NCBI GenBank assembly: GCA_005884665.1 | Contig: VBAT01000010.1 | Coordinates: 61,819-125,818 of the forward strand | Length of the DNA: 64,000 nt | Direction of reading: 5' to 3' | From: Bacteroidota bacterium | Lineage (GTDB): Bacteria > Bacteroidota > Bacteroidia > Chitinophagales > Chitinophagaceae | Shown here: piece by piece, positions 8,178-16,702 of the stretch | How positions within the stretch are numbered: the first letter of the stretch is position 1 | How the letters are laid out: every line of letters begins with the position of its first letter | Translations under genes and position numbers: made by a program | Notes under the pieces: model-generated | Seen by the model: only the letters and a program-made list of their open reading frames with translations | What the model was told of the DNA's origin: nothing | The model's database searches: none

Positions 8178-9322
8178 TGGATCTGCCGTTACAGGGATTA
8201 GTGGTGCTCGAGTTTAGCCAGTATTTGTCTGGCCCATCGGCAGGATTGCGATTGGCAGATCTTGGTGCAAGAGTGATAAAGATCGAAAGGCCAAAAGCCG
8301 GGGACGCCGGCAGGAAACTGGCGATCAAAAATCTCTGGGTGGATGACAGCTCTTTGTTATTTCATACAATCAACCGGAATAAAGAAAGCTTTACTGCCAA
8401 TTTGAAAGATGCGAAGGACCTCGCAACGGTAAAGAAACTCATTACAAAAGCGGATGTACTGATCCATAATTTTAGACCTGGGGTCATGCAAAAGACCGGT
8501 TTGGATTATGATGCAGTAAAGGAGATAAATCCCCGTCTTATCTATGCAGAGATCTCTGGCTATGGAAAAGAAGGTCCCTGGAAAAATAGACCGGGCCAGG
8601 ACCTTTTACTTCAATCAATGACCGGTCTTGCTTATACAACCGGCAATGGCATGAATGGACCTGTTCCGTTTGGCGTCGCTATTGCGGATATTTTATCAGG
8701 GGCGCAACTGGTGCAGGGGATACTGGCTGCGTTGATCCGCCGGCAAAAAAAAGGCATTGGGGCATTGATCGAAATAAGCCTGGCGGAATCATTACTGGAT
8801 TTCCAGTTTGAATTGTTGACGACGTATTATACTTCTAACCAGCAACCAATAAGAAGTCATAATAGTAATGGCCACCCGCTTTTGAGTGCACCCTATGGCA
8901 TTTATCAAACTGCTGATGGATATATTGCTCTTGCCATGATGGATATTCGGATATTGGCAGAAGCGATAGACTGTACTTTGTTGTATAAATTTTCCAGTGA
9001 ACAGGCTTTTGCTGAAAGAGATGAAATAAAAGCGATCCTGGCAGAACATCTTTGTTCTGAAATGACGTCTCATTGGCTGGATTCCCTGCAAAGAGCAGGA
9101 TTGTGGGCAATGGAAGTCTTTGATTGGGAAAAAATGATGACTCATGAAGCCTACCAGTGTTTGCAAATGGAACAGGTGTTGGATGCAAGGGGCAAAAAAA
9201 TCATAACAACCAGGTGCCCGATCAGGATAAATGGTGAAAGATTGCATTCGGATAAGCCGGCGCCGGTACTGGGAGAACATAATGAGAAAGTGATGAGAGA
9301 GATTGTGAGAAGTGAGATGTGA
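8174..9322 (+). CDS. CaiB/BaiF family III CoA-transferase, copy 1
   Basis: 382 residues, normal for family III CoA-transferases, which move CoA between carboxylic acids through an aspartyl-CoA thioester. The N-terminal LEFSQYLSGPSAGLRLADLGA and HNFRPGVMQKTGLDY are classic. The catalytic Asp sits in PFGVAIADILSG (about residue 172, matching Asp169 of formyl-CoA transferase). The chosen ATG overlaps the stop of the preceding gene; a frame extending to 8078 lies entirely in that gene and is not family-like. It forms a tandem pair with the next gene, recalling the two-subunit SmtA/SmtB malate CoA-transferase. Substrate unknown. Confidence 0.9.
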   Translation: MMDLPLQGLVVLEFSQYLSGPSAGLRLADLGARVIKIERPKAGDAGRKLAIKNLWVDDSSLLFHTINRNKESFTANLKDAKDLATVKKLITKADVLIHNFRPGVMQKTGLDYDAVKEINPRLIYAEISGYGKEGPWKNRPGQDLLLQSMTGLAYTTGNGMNGPVPFGVAIADILSGAQLVQGILAALIRRQKKGIGALIEISLAESLLDFQFELLTTYYTSNQQPIRSHNSNGHPLLSAPYGIYQTADGYIALAMMDIRILAEAIDCTLLYKFSSEQAFAERDEIKAILAEHLCSEMTSHWLDSLQRAGLWAMEVFDWEKMMTHEAYQCLQMEQVLDARGKKIITTRCPIRINGERLHSDKPAPVLGEHNEKVMREIVRSEM

Positions 9323-9398
9323 GACGTTGCCTTGCTTCGTAGAAGCAAAATGTCGGTAGACCGGAGGACAGAGGATGTCGTGGAAATAAAAGCACGTT

Positions 9399-10571
9399 AT
9401 GAATTTATTGAAAGATATATTGGTAATCGATTTTAGCCAGTTTTTATCCGGTCCGTCTGCGTCATTGAGGCTCGCGGATATGGGAGCGCAAGTGATCAAG
9501 ATAGAAAGGCCAGGCGCCGGTGATATTTGCCGGCAGTTGTATGTTTCTGATGTAGTGATCGAAGGTGAGTCTACGATCTTTCATGCGATCAACCGGAACA
9601 AACAAAGCTATGCAGCTGATCTGAAGGATGCAGGTGATCTTCAAAAAGTAAAACGATTACTAGCGAAGGCAGATGTGATGATGCATAATTTTCGACCAGG
9701 GGTGATGGAACGTATCGGTCTGGATTATGAAACGGTAAAGGTCATTAACCCTACGATCATATATGCTGAGATCAGCGGTTATGGATGTGAAGGCCCCTGG
9801 CAGGATCTGCCGGGACAGGATCTCTTATTACAAGCAGCATCAGGATTGACATGGTTGAGTAATAATAATAATGAAAGCCCCACACCAATGGGTGTAGCGG
9901 TCGTTGATATAATGGCCGGTACGCATGTCGCGCAGGGAATTTTAGCAACATTATACAAGAGAGGGATAACTGGGGAAGGAGCGCTGGTCCAGGTAAGCAT
10001 GTTTGAAAGCATTCTTGATTTCCAGTTTGAGGTATTGACCTGTTATTATAATGACGGCAACCAGTTACCTGTCCGGAGTGCCATTAACAGCGGGCACGCT
10101 TATGTCGCGGCGCCTTATGGTATCTATAAAACGAAAGACGGTTATATAGCGTTGGCCATGACAAATATTCTTTTGCTGGCCGACCTGTTGCAATGTGTAT
10201 CGTTGAAACAATTTACAGATAGTAATGACTGGTTTAATAAACGGGATGAGATCAAAGAGATCCTGGCCGATCATCTTATCACTAACACTGCTGTCTACTG
10301 GTTGCCTTTACTGGAAAAGGCGGATATTTGGTGCGCACCCGTAATGAACTATGATAAATTGAAAAAAGAAGAAGGTTACCGGGTATTAAATATGGAGATC
10401 ACTGTGAAGACAAGCAACGGTTTATCTGTAAAAACAACCCGTTGCCCGATACGGGTGGATGGTAAATTGTTGATTTCATCGAAAGGAGCGCCTGTACTTG
10501 GAGAAGATAATGAAAAAATAGAAAAGCAATTTGACCTGATAAAGGAATTTTCACCAGTAATAAAAAGTTGA
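9399..10571 (+). CDS. CaiB/BaiF family III CoA-transferase, copy 2
   Basis: 390 residues, clearly paralogous to the preceding gene along its whole length (DFSQFLSGPSASLRLADMGA, HNFRPGVMERIGLDY). The catalytic Asp is near residue 170 (GVAVVDIMAGTH). Both copies keep the active Asp, so each may be active, or they may assemble as a heteromer as described for succinyl-CoA:malate CoA-transferase. It lies 76 bases after copy 1 and 15 bases before the amidohydrolase. Acid substrate unknown. Confidence 0.9.
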   Translation: MNLLKDILVIDFSQFLSGPSASLRLADMGAQVIKIERPGAGDICRQLYVSDVVIEGESTIFHAINRNKQSYAADLKDAGDLQKVKRLLAKADVMMHNFRPGVMERIGLDYETVKVINPTIIYAEISGYGCEGPWQDLPGQDLLLQAASGLTWLSNNNNESPTPMGVAVVDIMAGTHVAQGILATLYKRGITGEGALVQVSMFESILDFQFEVLTCYYNDGNQLPVRSAINSGHAYVAAPYGIYKTKDGYIALAMTNILLLADLLQCVSLKQFTDSNDWFNKRDEIKEILADHLITNTAVYWLPLLEKADIWCAPVMNYDKLKKEEGYRVLNMEITVKTSNGLSVKTTRCPIRVDGKLLISSKGAPVLGEDNEKIEKQFDLIKEFSPVIKS

Positions 10572-10586
10572 GCGGTTACCGGTCGT

Positions 10587-11435
10587 ATGCAGATAGTAGA
10601 CACACATGTTCATGTTTGGGATCCTGACCGGGCTGAATATCCATGGCTGGAAGGAGATGATTCTATTCTAAACTGGGTATGGAGCATTGAACAGTTGGAA
10701 AAAGAAAGACTGGAAGCCGGGATTACAAAAGGTGTATTGGTGCAGGCCAGCGGAAATACTGAGGACACCGACCTGATGCTCGAAACCGCTTACAGCACTG
10801 AATGGATAGCTGGTGTTGTTTGCTGGCTGCCTTTGATGGACCCGCCAATGACGCGAAGGATACTGGAAGAAAGATATTTGAAAGAGAAATATTTTAAAGG
10901 CGTTCGTCACCAGATACATGACGAAAAAGACCCGGAATGGTTGTTACAACCGTCCGTGATCGAAAGCCTGGAGATACTGGCCGCTCATGATATACCCTAC
11001 GATGTGGTTGCTGTTCTACCAAAACATATCGAAGCAGCGATTGAAGTTGGAAGAAAAGTTCCCGGGTTAAGAATGGTATTCGATCACCTGAGTCAACCGC
11101 CAATCGCAACAAAAGAGAGGTCCGGCAAATGGAGCGAATTGATGAAAGAAGCATCGGAGGGTAATAATTTTTTTGCCAAAATATCCGGGTTAGGTACGGC
11201 ATCGGGCGATTATAAAAACCGGACCGCGGAAGATATAAAACCTTATGTAGCATTTGCATTGGAACATTTTGGTGTTGACAGGTGCTTTTGCGGTGGTGAC
11301 TGGCCGGTATCATTACTGGCAAATAATTATACGCAGACCTGGCAGGTATATAAAGATATATTGGAGGAACTGTTACCGGATAATGAACGCGAGAAAGTAT
11401 TTTATTCAAATGCTGTACGATTTTACGATCTATGA
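10587..11435 (+). CDS. Amidohydrolase-superfamily lactonase, COG3618 (L-fucono/L-rhamnono-lactonase type)
   Basis: 282 residues forming a metal-dependent TIM barrel. It starts with the HxH metal motif in VDTHVHVWDPD and has VFDHLSQPP in the middle and CGGDWPVS late, the last supplying the Asp of the family's (G)SDWPV signature. COG3618 contains lactonases for L-fucono-, L-rhamnono- and L-galactono-lactones as well as LigI-type enzymes. A sugar-acid lactonase fits the neighbours: an oxidoreductase and a RhaT-type transporter downstream and fucosidase/rhamnosidase genes nearby. Cytoplasmic. The exact lactone is inferred only from context. Confidence 0.82.
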   Translation: MQIVDTHVHVWDPDRAEYPWLEGDDSILNWVWSIEQLEKERLEAGITKGVLVQASGNTEDTDLMLETAYSTEWIAGVVCWLPLMDPPMTRRILEERYLKEKYFKGVRHQIHDEKDPEWLLQPSVIESLEILAAHDIPYDVVAVLPKHIEAAIEVGRKVPGLRMVFDHLSQPPIATKERSGKWSELMKEASEGNNFFAKISGLGTASGDYKNRTAEDIKPYVAFALEHFGVDRCFCGGDWPVSLLANNYTQTWQVYKDILEELLPDNEREKVFYSNAVRFYDL

Positions 11436-11453
11436 ATCGCCTAACAACACACG

Positions 11454-12527
11454 ATGGAAGTAATTAACGGGGTGCTATATCATGCAGTAGGAGCTTCAGG
11501 AGCTGCTTTATGCTATACGCCTCAAAAGAAACTGGTGGGTTGGTCCTGGCAAACTTATTGGCTGGCCCAGGCTTTTATCTGCTGGTTCGTATTGCCGATT
11601 GTCGTAGCGTATCTTACCATTCCGGAATTGGCAGCTGTATTGAAAGAAGCTCCATCATCAGCTATGCAAAAATCTTTTTTCCTCGGCATGGCTTATGGAA
11701 TAGGAGGCACCGCATTTGGGATCGCGATCCGTTATGTGGGATTTTCATTAACATATGCGATAGCGGTTGGTATTAGTTGCGTGTTAGGAACCTTATTGCC
11801 CCCGTTGGTTCATGGTACATTGGATGAAGTATTATCCAGTCACGGGGCTGCTTTCATAGTAAGCGGGGTGCTGATGGGTGCTGTGGGAATTGCTTTATGC
11901 GGCGCGGCGGGGAGAAATAAGGAGATAGACCTGGATAAACAAAAACAAAATGATCTTTTATTCGGCAATGGCCGGGAAAAAGCCCAGGCCAGTAAACCGG
12001 TGTTTTCTCTGGCAAAAGGGTTACCACTCTGTTTATTGGCCGGTGTTTTATCTGCGCTTTACGGATTTTCACTCGACCAGGGCAAGCCAATAGCCGATAT
12101 AGCGGCCGACCATGGAGCAGGGAATTACCAGGGAAACGTTGTTTATATTTTTTCAAATACTGGCGCATTTGTCACAACCCTCCTGTACTGCCTGTACCTG
12201 CATTCAAAAGAAAAAACATTCGGTCAATATGTTTCAACCGGTGGCAAAGGTTTATTTGTAAATTATTTAATGGCGATGCTGACAGGGTTGCTCTGGTATG
12301 GGCAATTCTTTTTTTATGGACTTGGACATGTAAGAATGGGTAAATTTAAATTCACCAGTTGGGCGATACATATGATCATGCTGGTGTTGCTTAGTGCAGT
12401 GGTGGGACTGATACTGAAAGAGTGGAAAGCCACCAGTGTTAAAACGAAACAGTTATTAGTATTGGCATTGGCGGTTTTGTTGGGGGCCATTTTGTTGTTG
12501 ACGTACGGGAACTGGATGGAGGAGTGA
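11454..12527 (+). CDS. rhaT: RhaT-type sugar/proton symporter
   Basis: A 357-residue inner-membrane protein with about ten hydrophobic segments, slightly longer than E. coli RhaT (344). RhaT-like features include the N-terminal VGASGAALCYTPQKKLVGWSWQTYW and FFLGMAYGIGGTAFGIAIRYVGFSLTYA. The family imports L-rhamnose, and some relatives import other 6-deoxy sugars, with protons. No rhamnose isomerase, kinase or aldolase genes are in the window. The transporter may therefore serve the oxidative lactonase block around it or supply rhamnose to a pathway elsewhere. It follows the amidohydrolase by 18 bases. Confidence 0.85.
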   Translation: MEVINGVLYHAVGASGAALCYTPQKKLVGWSWQTYWLAQAFICWFVLPIVVAYLTIPELAAVLKEAPSSAMQKSFFLGMAYGIGGTAFGIAIRYVGFSLTYAIAVGISCVLGTLLPPLVHGTLDEVLSSHGAAFIVSGVLMGAVGIALCGAAGRNKEIDLDKQKQNDLLFGNGREKAQASKPVFSLAKGLPLCLLAGVLSALYGFSLDQGKPIADIAADHGAGNYQGNVVYIFSNTGAFVTTLLYCLYLHSKEKTFGQYVSTGGKGLFVNYLMAMLTGLLWYGQFFFYGLGHVRMGKFKFTSWAIHMIMLVLLSAVVGLILKEWKATSVKTKQLLVLALAVLLGAILLLTYGNWMEE

Positions 12528-12530
12528 GGT

Positions 12531-12558
12531 GATGCTGGATGCTGGATGCTGGATGCTG
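12531..12558. repeat. Tandem repeat, four copies of GATGCTG
   Basis: Four perfect 7-base units start three bases after the rhaT-like stop codon. They open a small island of repeated or low-complexity sequence running to about 12700. Confidence 0.9.
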
Positions 12559-12650
12559 GCGTCATCACGAGCGGAGCGACGACGCAATTGGGGTAGCAAC
12601 GAGAATATTTTGCGGCGCCACGAATTCTGCGAAGAATGTCGCTATCACTC

Positions 12651-12667
12651 CCTCTCCCTGGGAGAGG
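12651..12667. repeat. Perfect 17-bp palindrome CCTCTCCC-T-GGGAGAGG
   Basis: Perfect 8-bp arms around a single base between the symporter and dehydrogenase genes. CCTCTCC-type palindromes are frequent dispersed intergenic elements in Bacteroidota. It is not followed by a T run, so it is not called a terminator. Confidence 0.6.
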
Positions 12668-12709
12668 CTGGAGAGCGAAGGGCTGAGCATTTTATAGTAA
12701 AATTCTTTT

Positions 12710-13768
12710 ATGATTGCACAATTACCATCTGAAAAGCGGCCCATCTTTATGATTGGGGCAGGTGGTATTGTGAATACTGCTCATCTTCCCGCTTATTCAA
12801 TCGCAGGTTTTGATGTCCAGGGCATCTTTGATGTAGTGCATGATAAAGCCAAAACAACGGCGGCTGCATTTAAAATACCAAATGTTTTTAGAAGCCTTGG
12901 AGAAATGTTGTCGCATGCAAAAGGGAATGTAGTGTTCGATGTAGCGGTTCCGGGGCCTGAAACAATTCCTGTTTTCCGCCAATTGCCACCCGGATCGGCT
13001 GTCTTGTTACAGAAACCGATGGGCGAGAATTTTGAACAGGCAAAAGAGATCCTTGAAATAGCGAGAAGCAAAAAAATGATGGCAGCGATCAACTTTCAAT
13101 TGCGGTATGCGCCTTATATACTCGCGGCAAAGAAGTTGATCAATGAAGATCTCCTCGGGGAACTGAACGATGTAGAGATCAATGTCAATGTCTATACGCC
13201 CTGGCATCTATGGGATTTTTTATACAATTCACCGAGAGTTGAGATCCTTTACCATAGTATTCATTATATAGATCTTATACGAAACCTGTTGGGGAACCCC
13301 CAATCGGTATTTGCTAAAACGACGAAACATCCCGCCATGGCGCAGCTTGCTTCAGTCAGGAGCAATATCATTATGGATTATGGGGATTTGGTGCGGGCTA
13401 ATATCCTGACCAATCATTGTCATAACTACGGGTTGCCCAAACAACAATCCTATATCAAGATCGAAGGAAGCAAAGGAGCTATCAAGATAAATTTTGGCGC
13501 ATTGATCGATTACCCCAGAGGATCTGCGGATAGTTTTGAATACGTGCTGCTGGATGATGCCGGGCAACCCGAATGGAAGGAGATGAAGATCGATGGAAGT
13601 TGGTTTCCGCATGCATTTATCGGGAGCATGGCACAGGTAATGCTTGCCGCCGAAGGTAAAATCGATGCTCCAGACAATTCTGTTGAAGATTGTATTCATA
13701 CAATGGCGTGTGTAGAAGCGGCGTATAGATCAAACGAAGAGAGCGGTGTCAAGTTGGGAAGCTTTTAA
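12710..13768 (+). CDS. Gfo/Idh/MocA-family oxidoreductase
   Basis: 352 residues. The N-terminal Rossmann fold begins FMIGAGGIVNTAHLPAY (dinucleotide binding), with QKPMGE where most members have EKP. The C-terminal domain carries HSIHYIDLIRNLLG, which supplies the usual Asp/His. The family oxidises or reduces sugars and sugar acids with NAD(P). Next to a lactonase, a likely role is dehydrogenation of a free sugar to its lactone, but the substrate is not determinable. It is the last gene of the cytosolic block; a hairpin follows at 13819. Confidence 0.85.
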   Translation: MIAQLPSEKRPIFMIGAGGIVNTAHLPAYSIAGFDVQGIFDVVHDKAKTTAAAFKIPNVFRSLGEMLSHAKGNVVFDVAVPGPETIPVFRQLPPGSAVLLQKPMGENFEQAKEILEIARSKKMMAAINFQLRYAPYILAAKKLINEDLLGELNDVEINVNVYTPWHLWDFLYNSPRVEILYHSIHYIDLIRNLLGNPQSVFAKTTKHPAMAQLASVRSNIIMDYGDLVRANILTNHCHNYGLPKQQSYIKIEGSKGAIKINFGALIDYPRGSADSFEYVLLDDAGQPEWKEMKIDGSWFPHAFIGSMAQVMLAAEGKIDAPDNSVEDCIHTMACVEAAYRSNEESGVKLGSF

Positions 13769-13818
13769 TTTTTTCATATAGCAGTTTCCGCAAGCAGTTA
13801 GGAAACTTTAGCAATCAC

Positions 13819-13847
13819 GGGGGAACGGTTCTCCGTTTCCCCTTCTT
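13819..13847 (+). terminator. Probable terminator closing the first catabolic block
   Basis: A 10-bp stem (13819-13828 with 13833-13842, one G-T wobble) with a 4-base loop is followed by TTCTT. The U-tract is short, so termination may be partial. A second small inverted repeat (AGTTTCC/GGAAACT) lies just upstream. Confidence 0.55.
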
Positions 13848-13871
13848 AATTTCAAAAGCAAATTGAACCAG

Positions 13872-16637
13872 ATGCGGTATCGTGTACAGCGAAAGGTTTT
13901 TTCATTCATTTTCCTGTTTCTTTTTTTCTCCTTGTGCGCTTATGGCCGGGAAAAAGGACCGGTAGGCATCTTGATGCAACAGGGTTCAGCCCGCATAAGT
14001 TTCGGCGCACAAAAGCTGGTGGTCTCACTGCGTAATGCAGGCTACAGTATTGTCACGCTGAAAAAAGTTGACGATGTTAGGGGAAGAAATATTCCCCTGG
14101 TCGTAATGGGAGAACTGAACTCGAAACTCCTAAGCACTTACAAAAACCCGGGGAGTGTGCCGGTTAATGACAGACAAGGTAAAGAAGGATACACCATTGT
14201 TTCCGATCATAATCTCATTATGATCCGCGGCACCGATGCTTCCGGGGTTTTATATGGCTGCCTCGCGTTGGCAGATAAAATAAATGAGACCGGAGAACTT
14301 CCATCGGAAATTTCGATAAGCGATCAACCCGAAATGGTTTTGCGCGGTCAATGCATAGGGTTGCAGAAATCAACCTACTTGCCCGGCAGAGGCGTTTATG
14401 AATATCCGTATACTCCTGGAACATTTCCCTGGTTTTACGATAAGAGATTATGGTTGCAGGTGCTCGATTCAATGCTCAAAAACAGGATGAACTCATTGTA
14501 TCTGTGGAATGGCCATCCATTCGCTTCATTGGTCAGGTTGAAGGATTACCCTTTTGCAGTAGAAGTAGATGATGCTACCTTCAAAAAGAACGAGGAGATC
14601 TATCGTTTTCTTACAAGTGAAGCTGACAAACGTGGAATATGGGTGATCCAGATGTTCTATAATATTATTGTATCAAAACCATTCGCTGAGCATTATAAAA
14701 TTAAAACGCAGGACAGGGACCGGCCAATCATTCCTTTGATTGCAGACTATACAAGAAAGTCAATTTCCGCTTTTGTGGAGAAATATCCAAACGTGGGTTT
14801 GATGGTATGCCTTGGCGAAGCGATGGAAGGAACGGGTAATGACGACATCGAGTGGTTTACCAAGACTATCATACCCGGCGTAAAAGACGGTTTACAGGCA
14901 CTAGGAAAAACAAGGGAGGTCCCAATTGTTTTACGTGCGCATGATACGGATGCGCCTGCGGTAATGGAGGCAGCACTTCCGTTGTATAAAAATCTATATA
15001 CCGAAGCAAAATTCAACGGCGAAGCATTGACAATGCCCAGGCCCCGTGGCGCATGGGCAGAACTGCACCAGAAGTTGAGTCATTTGGGAAGCATTCAAAT
15101 TGAGAACGTACATATCATGGCCAACCTGGAGCCTTTCCGTTATGGCGCGATTGATTTCATTCAGCAATCGGTGATAGGTATGCACGAAGTAATGGGGGGA
15201 AATGGTTTGCATCTTTACCCGCAGGCTTCTTACTGGGACTGGCCTTACAGCGCTGATAGTGTCAGGGGAAAACGGTTGTTGCAGATAGAAAGAGATTGGA
15301 TTTGGTATAAAGCCTGGGCCCGCTATGCCTGGAAAGCGAAACGGGATACGGCCGGGGAAATAAACTACTGGGCCGGTTTACTGGCATCGAAATATGGATG
15401 TTCTTTAGAAAAGGGAAAAAATATACTGGTAGCCTATGAAGAATCGGGGCAGATAGCACCAAAATTATTGCGACGATTTGGCATCACGGACGGTAATCGG
15501 CAGACCCTGACGTTGGGAATGCTTATGACACAATTGATTGATCCGGCTCGATATGGTTTGTTTACATTGTTATATGAAAGCGAAAGCCCCGAGGGGGAGA
15601 TGCTTACTCAATATGCCGAAAAAGAATGGAAGAAGCAGTCTCATGTTGGAGAAACACCTCCCGAGGTCATTTATGAAGTAAAAGAACATGGCCATAAAGC
15701 AGTGGCGGCAATTGAAACAGCCGCTTCATCTGTTACAAGAAATAAGGAGGAATTTGAAAGGCTAAAGAATGACATGTACTGCTACCATGCACTTGCGAAT
15801 CATTATGCAGCAAAAGCGGAAGCTGCCCTATATGTGCTGCGATATAAATATTCTAATGATCGTAGGGATCTGGAAAAGGTATTACCTCTTTTGCAACAAA
15901 GTGTGGAGAGCTATGAAGAACTGGTATCGCTTACAAAAGGAACCTATCTGTACGCGAACAGTATGCAAACGCAGCAAAGAAAGATCCCGCTTCGCGGAGT
16001 GAATGGGACTTATAAAACCTGGGCCGAGGTATTAATCCCATTTGGAACTGAACTGGCCATATTTAAAAGGAGAATTGATTCTATTCGCGTTTCGCATCCG
16101 AAAGATGGCGATAAGCTTTCATACCCTGTATTGGAACCTGCGGATGTTAATATGATCAGCTCTTTCAACGGGTTATTTCATCCTGTGGCAGGAGAAAAAG
16201 TTTTCGCAGATACCAACCTCGTTGTTAAGGCCAGCGCCGGTTCACTACAAAAACTAAACGCAGTTCGGCTATCTTCAATGGAACTGTTCCGGTCAGGTAC
16301 TACGATAAAATTCACTACCAAAGAAAATGTATCATTGTTAATAGGGTATTTTGTTTCAAAAGATAAAAAGTACCTGCAGGCACCCGAACTGGAAACCAAT
16401 GCAACCGCAAATGAATATGGGCAGGCGGAAATCAAGATCGGCAATGCCTTGATTATTGACGGTACGCCTGCTGTAAATGTACACGCGTATTCATTTGGAC
16501 CGGGGACACATCAAATATCACTCGGTAAAGGAATATGTTTAGTATTGGGTTTTGTCAAAGGTGACCAGGCAATACCGGTGTATGATGCAGCGTTGAATGA
16601 TCCGGATAGTAAGAATGTTGATTGGCTGTTTGAATGA
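13872..16637 (+). CDS. Secreted GH67/GH20-like glycosidase of uncertain family
   Basis: 921 residues from the ATG at 13872 (a TTG nine bases upstream is less likely). A signal peptide is present (basic MRYRVQRK, then hydrophobic FSFIFLFLFFSLCAYG). Residues ~25-145 resemble the GH67/GH20 N-terminal alpha/beta domain, with LIMIRGTDASGVLYGCLALAD near its end. A TIM-barrel-like region starts MVLRGQCIGLQKS, followed by a helical part and a C-terminal beta domain. Candidate acidic catalytic residues lie in VCLGEAMEG, KFNGEALTM and MANLEPFRYG. It could be an alpha-glucuronidase-like enzyme or an undescribed glycoside hydrolase family. Its place before GH95 and GH2 genes supports a polysaccharide role in the periplasm. 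Confidence 0.7.
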   Translation: MRYRVQRKVFSFIFLFLFFSLCAYGREKGPVGILMQQGSARISFGAQKLVVSLRNAGYSIVTLKKVDDVRGRNIPLVVMGELNSKLLSTYKNPGSVPVNDRQGKEGYTIVSDHNLIMIRGTDASGVLYGCLALADKINETGELPSEISISDQPEMVLRGQCIGLQKSTYLPGRGVYEYPYTPGTFPWFYDKRLWLQVLDSMLKNRMNSLYLWNGHPFASLVRLKDYPFAVEVDDATFKKNEEIYRFLTSEADKRGIWVIQMFYNIIVSKPFAEHYKIKTQDRDRPIIPLIADYTRKSISAFVEKYPNVGLMVCLGEAMEGTGNDDIEWFTKTIIPGVKDGLQALGKTREVPIVLRAHDTDAPAVMEAALPLYKNLYTEAKFNGEALTMPRPRGAWAELHQKLSHLGSIQIENVHIMANLEPFRYGAIDFIQQSVIGMHEVMGGNGLHLYPQASYWDWPYSADSVRGKRLLQIERDWIWYKAWARYAWKAKRDTAGEINYWAGLLASKYGCSLEKGKNILVAYEESGQIAPKLLRRFGITDGNRQTLTLGMLMTQLIDPARYGLFTLLYESESPEGEMLTQYAEKEWKKQSHVGETPPEVIYEVKEHGHKAVAAIETAASSVTRNKEEFERLKNDMYCYHALANHYAAKAEAALYVLRYKYSNDRRDLEKVLPLLQQSVESYEELVSLTKGTYLYANSMQTQQRKIPLRGVNGTYKTWAEVLIPFGTELAIFKRRIDSIRVSHPKDGDKLSYPVLEPADVNMISSFNGLFHPVAGEKVFADTNLVVKASAGSLQKLNAVRLSSMELFRSGTTIKFTTKENVSLLIGYFVSKDKKYLQAPELETNATANEYGQAEIKIGNALIIDGTPAVNVHAYSFGPGTHQISLGKGICLVLGFVKGDQAIPVYDAALNDPDSKNVDWLFE

Positions 16638-16702
16638 AACGTGAGATGCGAAATGTGAGAAATTGAAGAGTAAAATGAAATGAGAACATTTAATTATTTG
16701 AG

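Noticed and set aside
8792-9499. 235-codon antisense frame across the end of CaiB copy 1
   Set aside because: Extends over the junction of two paralogous genes on the other strand and has no protein-like pattern.
12531-12558. Tandem GATGCTG units as a possible CRISPR or iteron array
   Set aside because: Units are 7 bases with no spacers, only four copies, and no cas or rep gene nearby.
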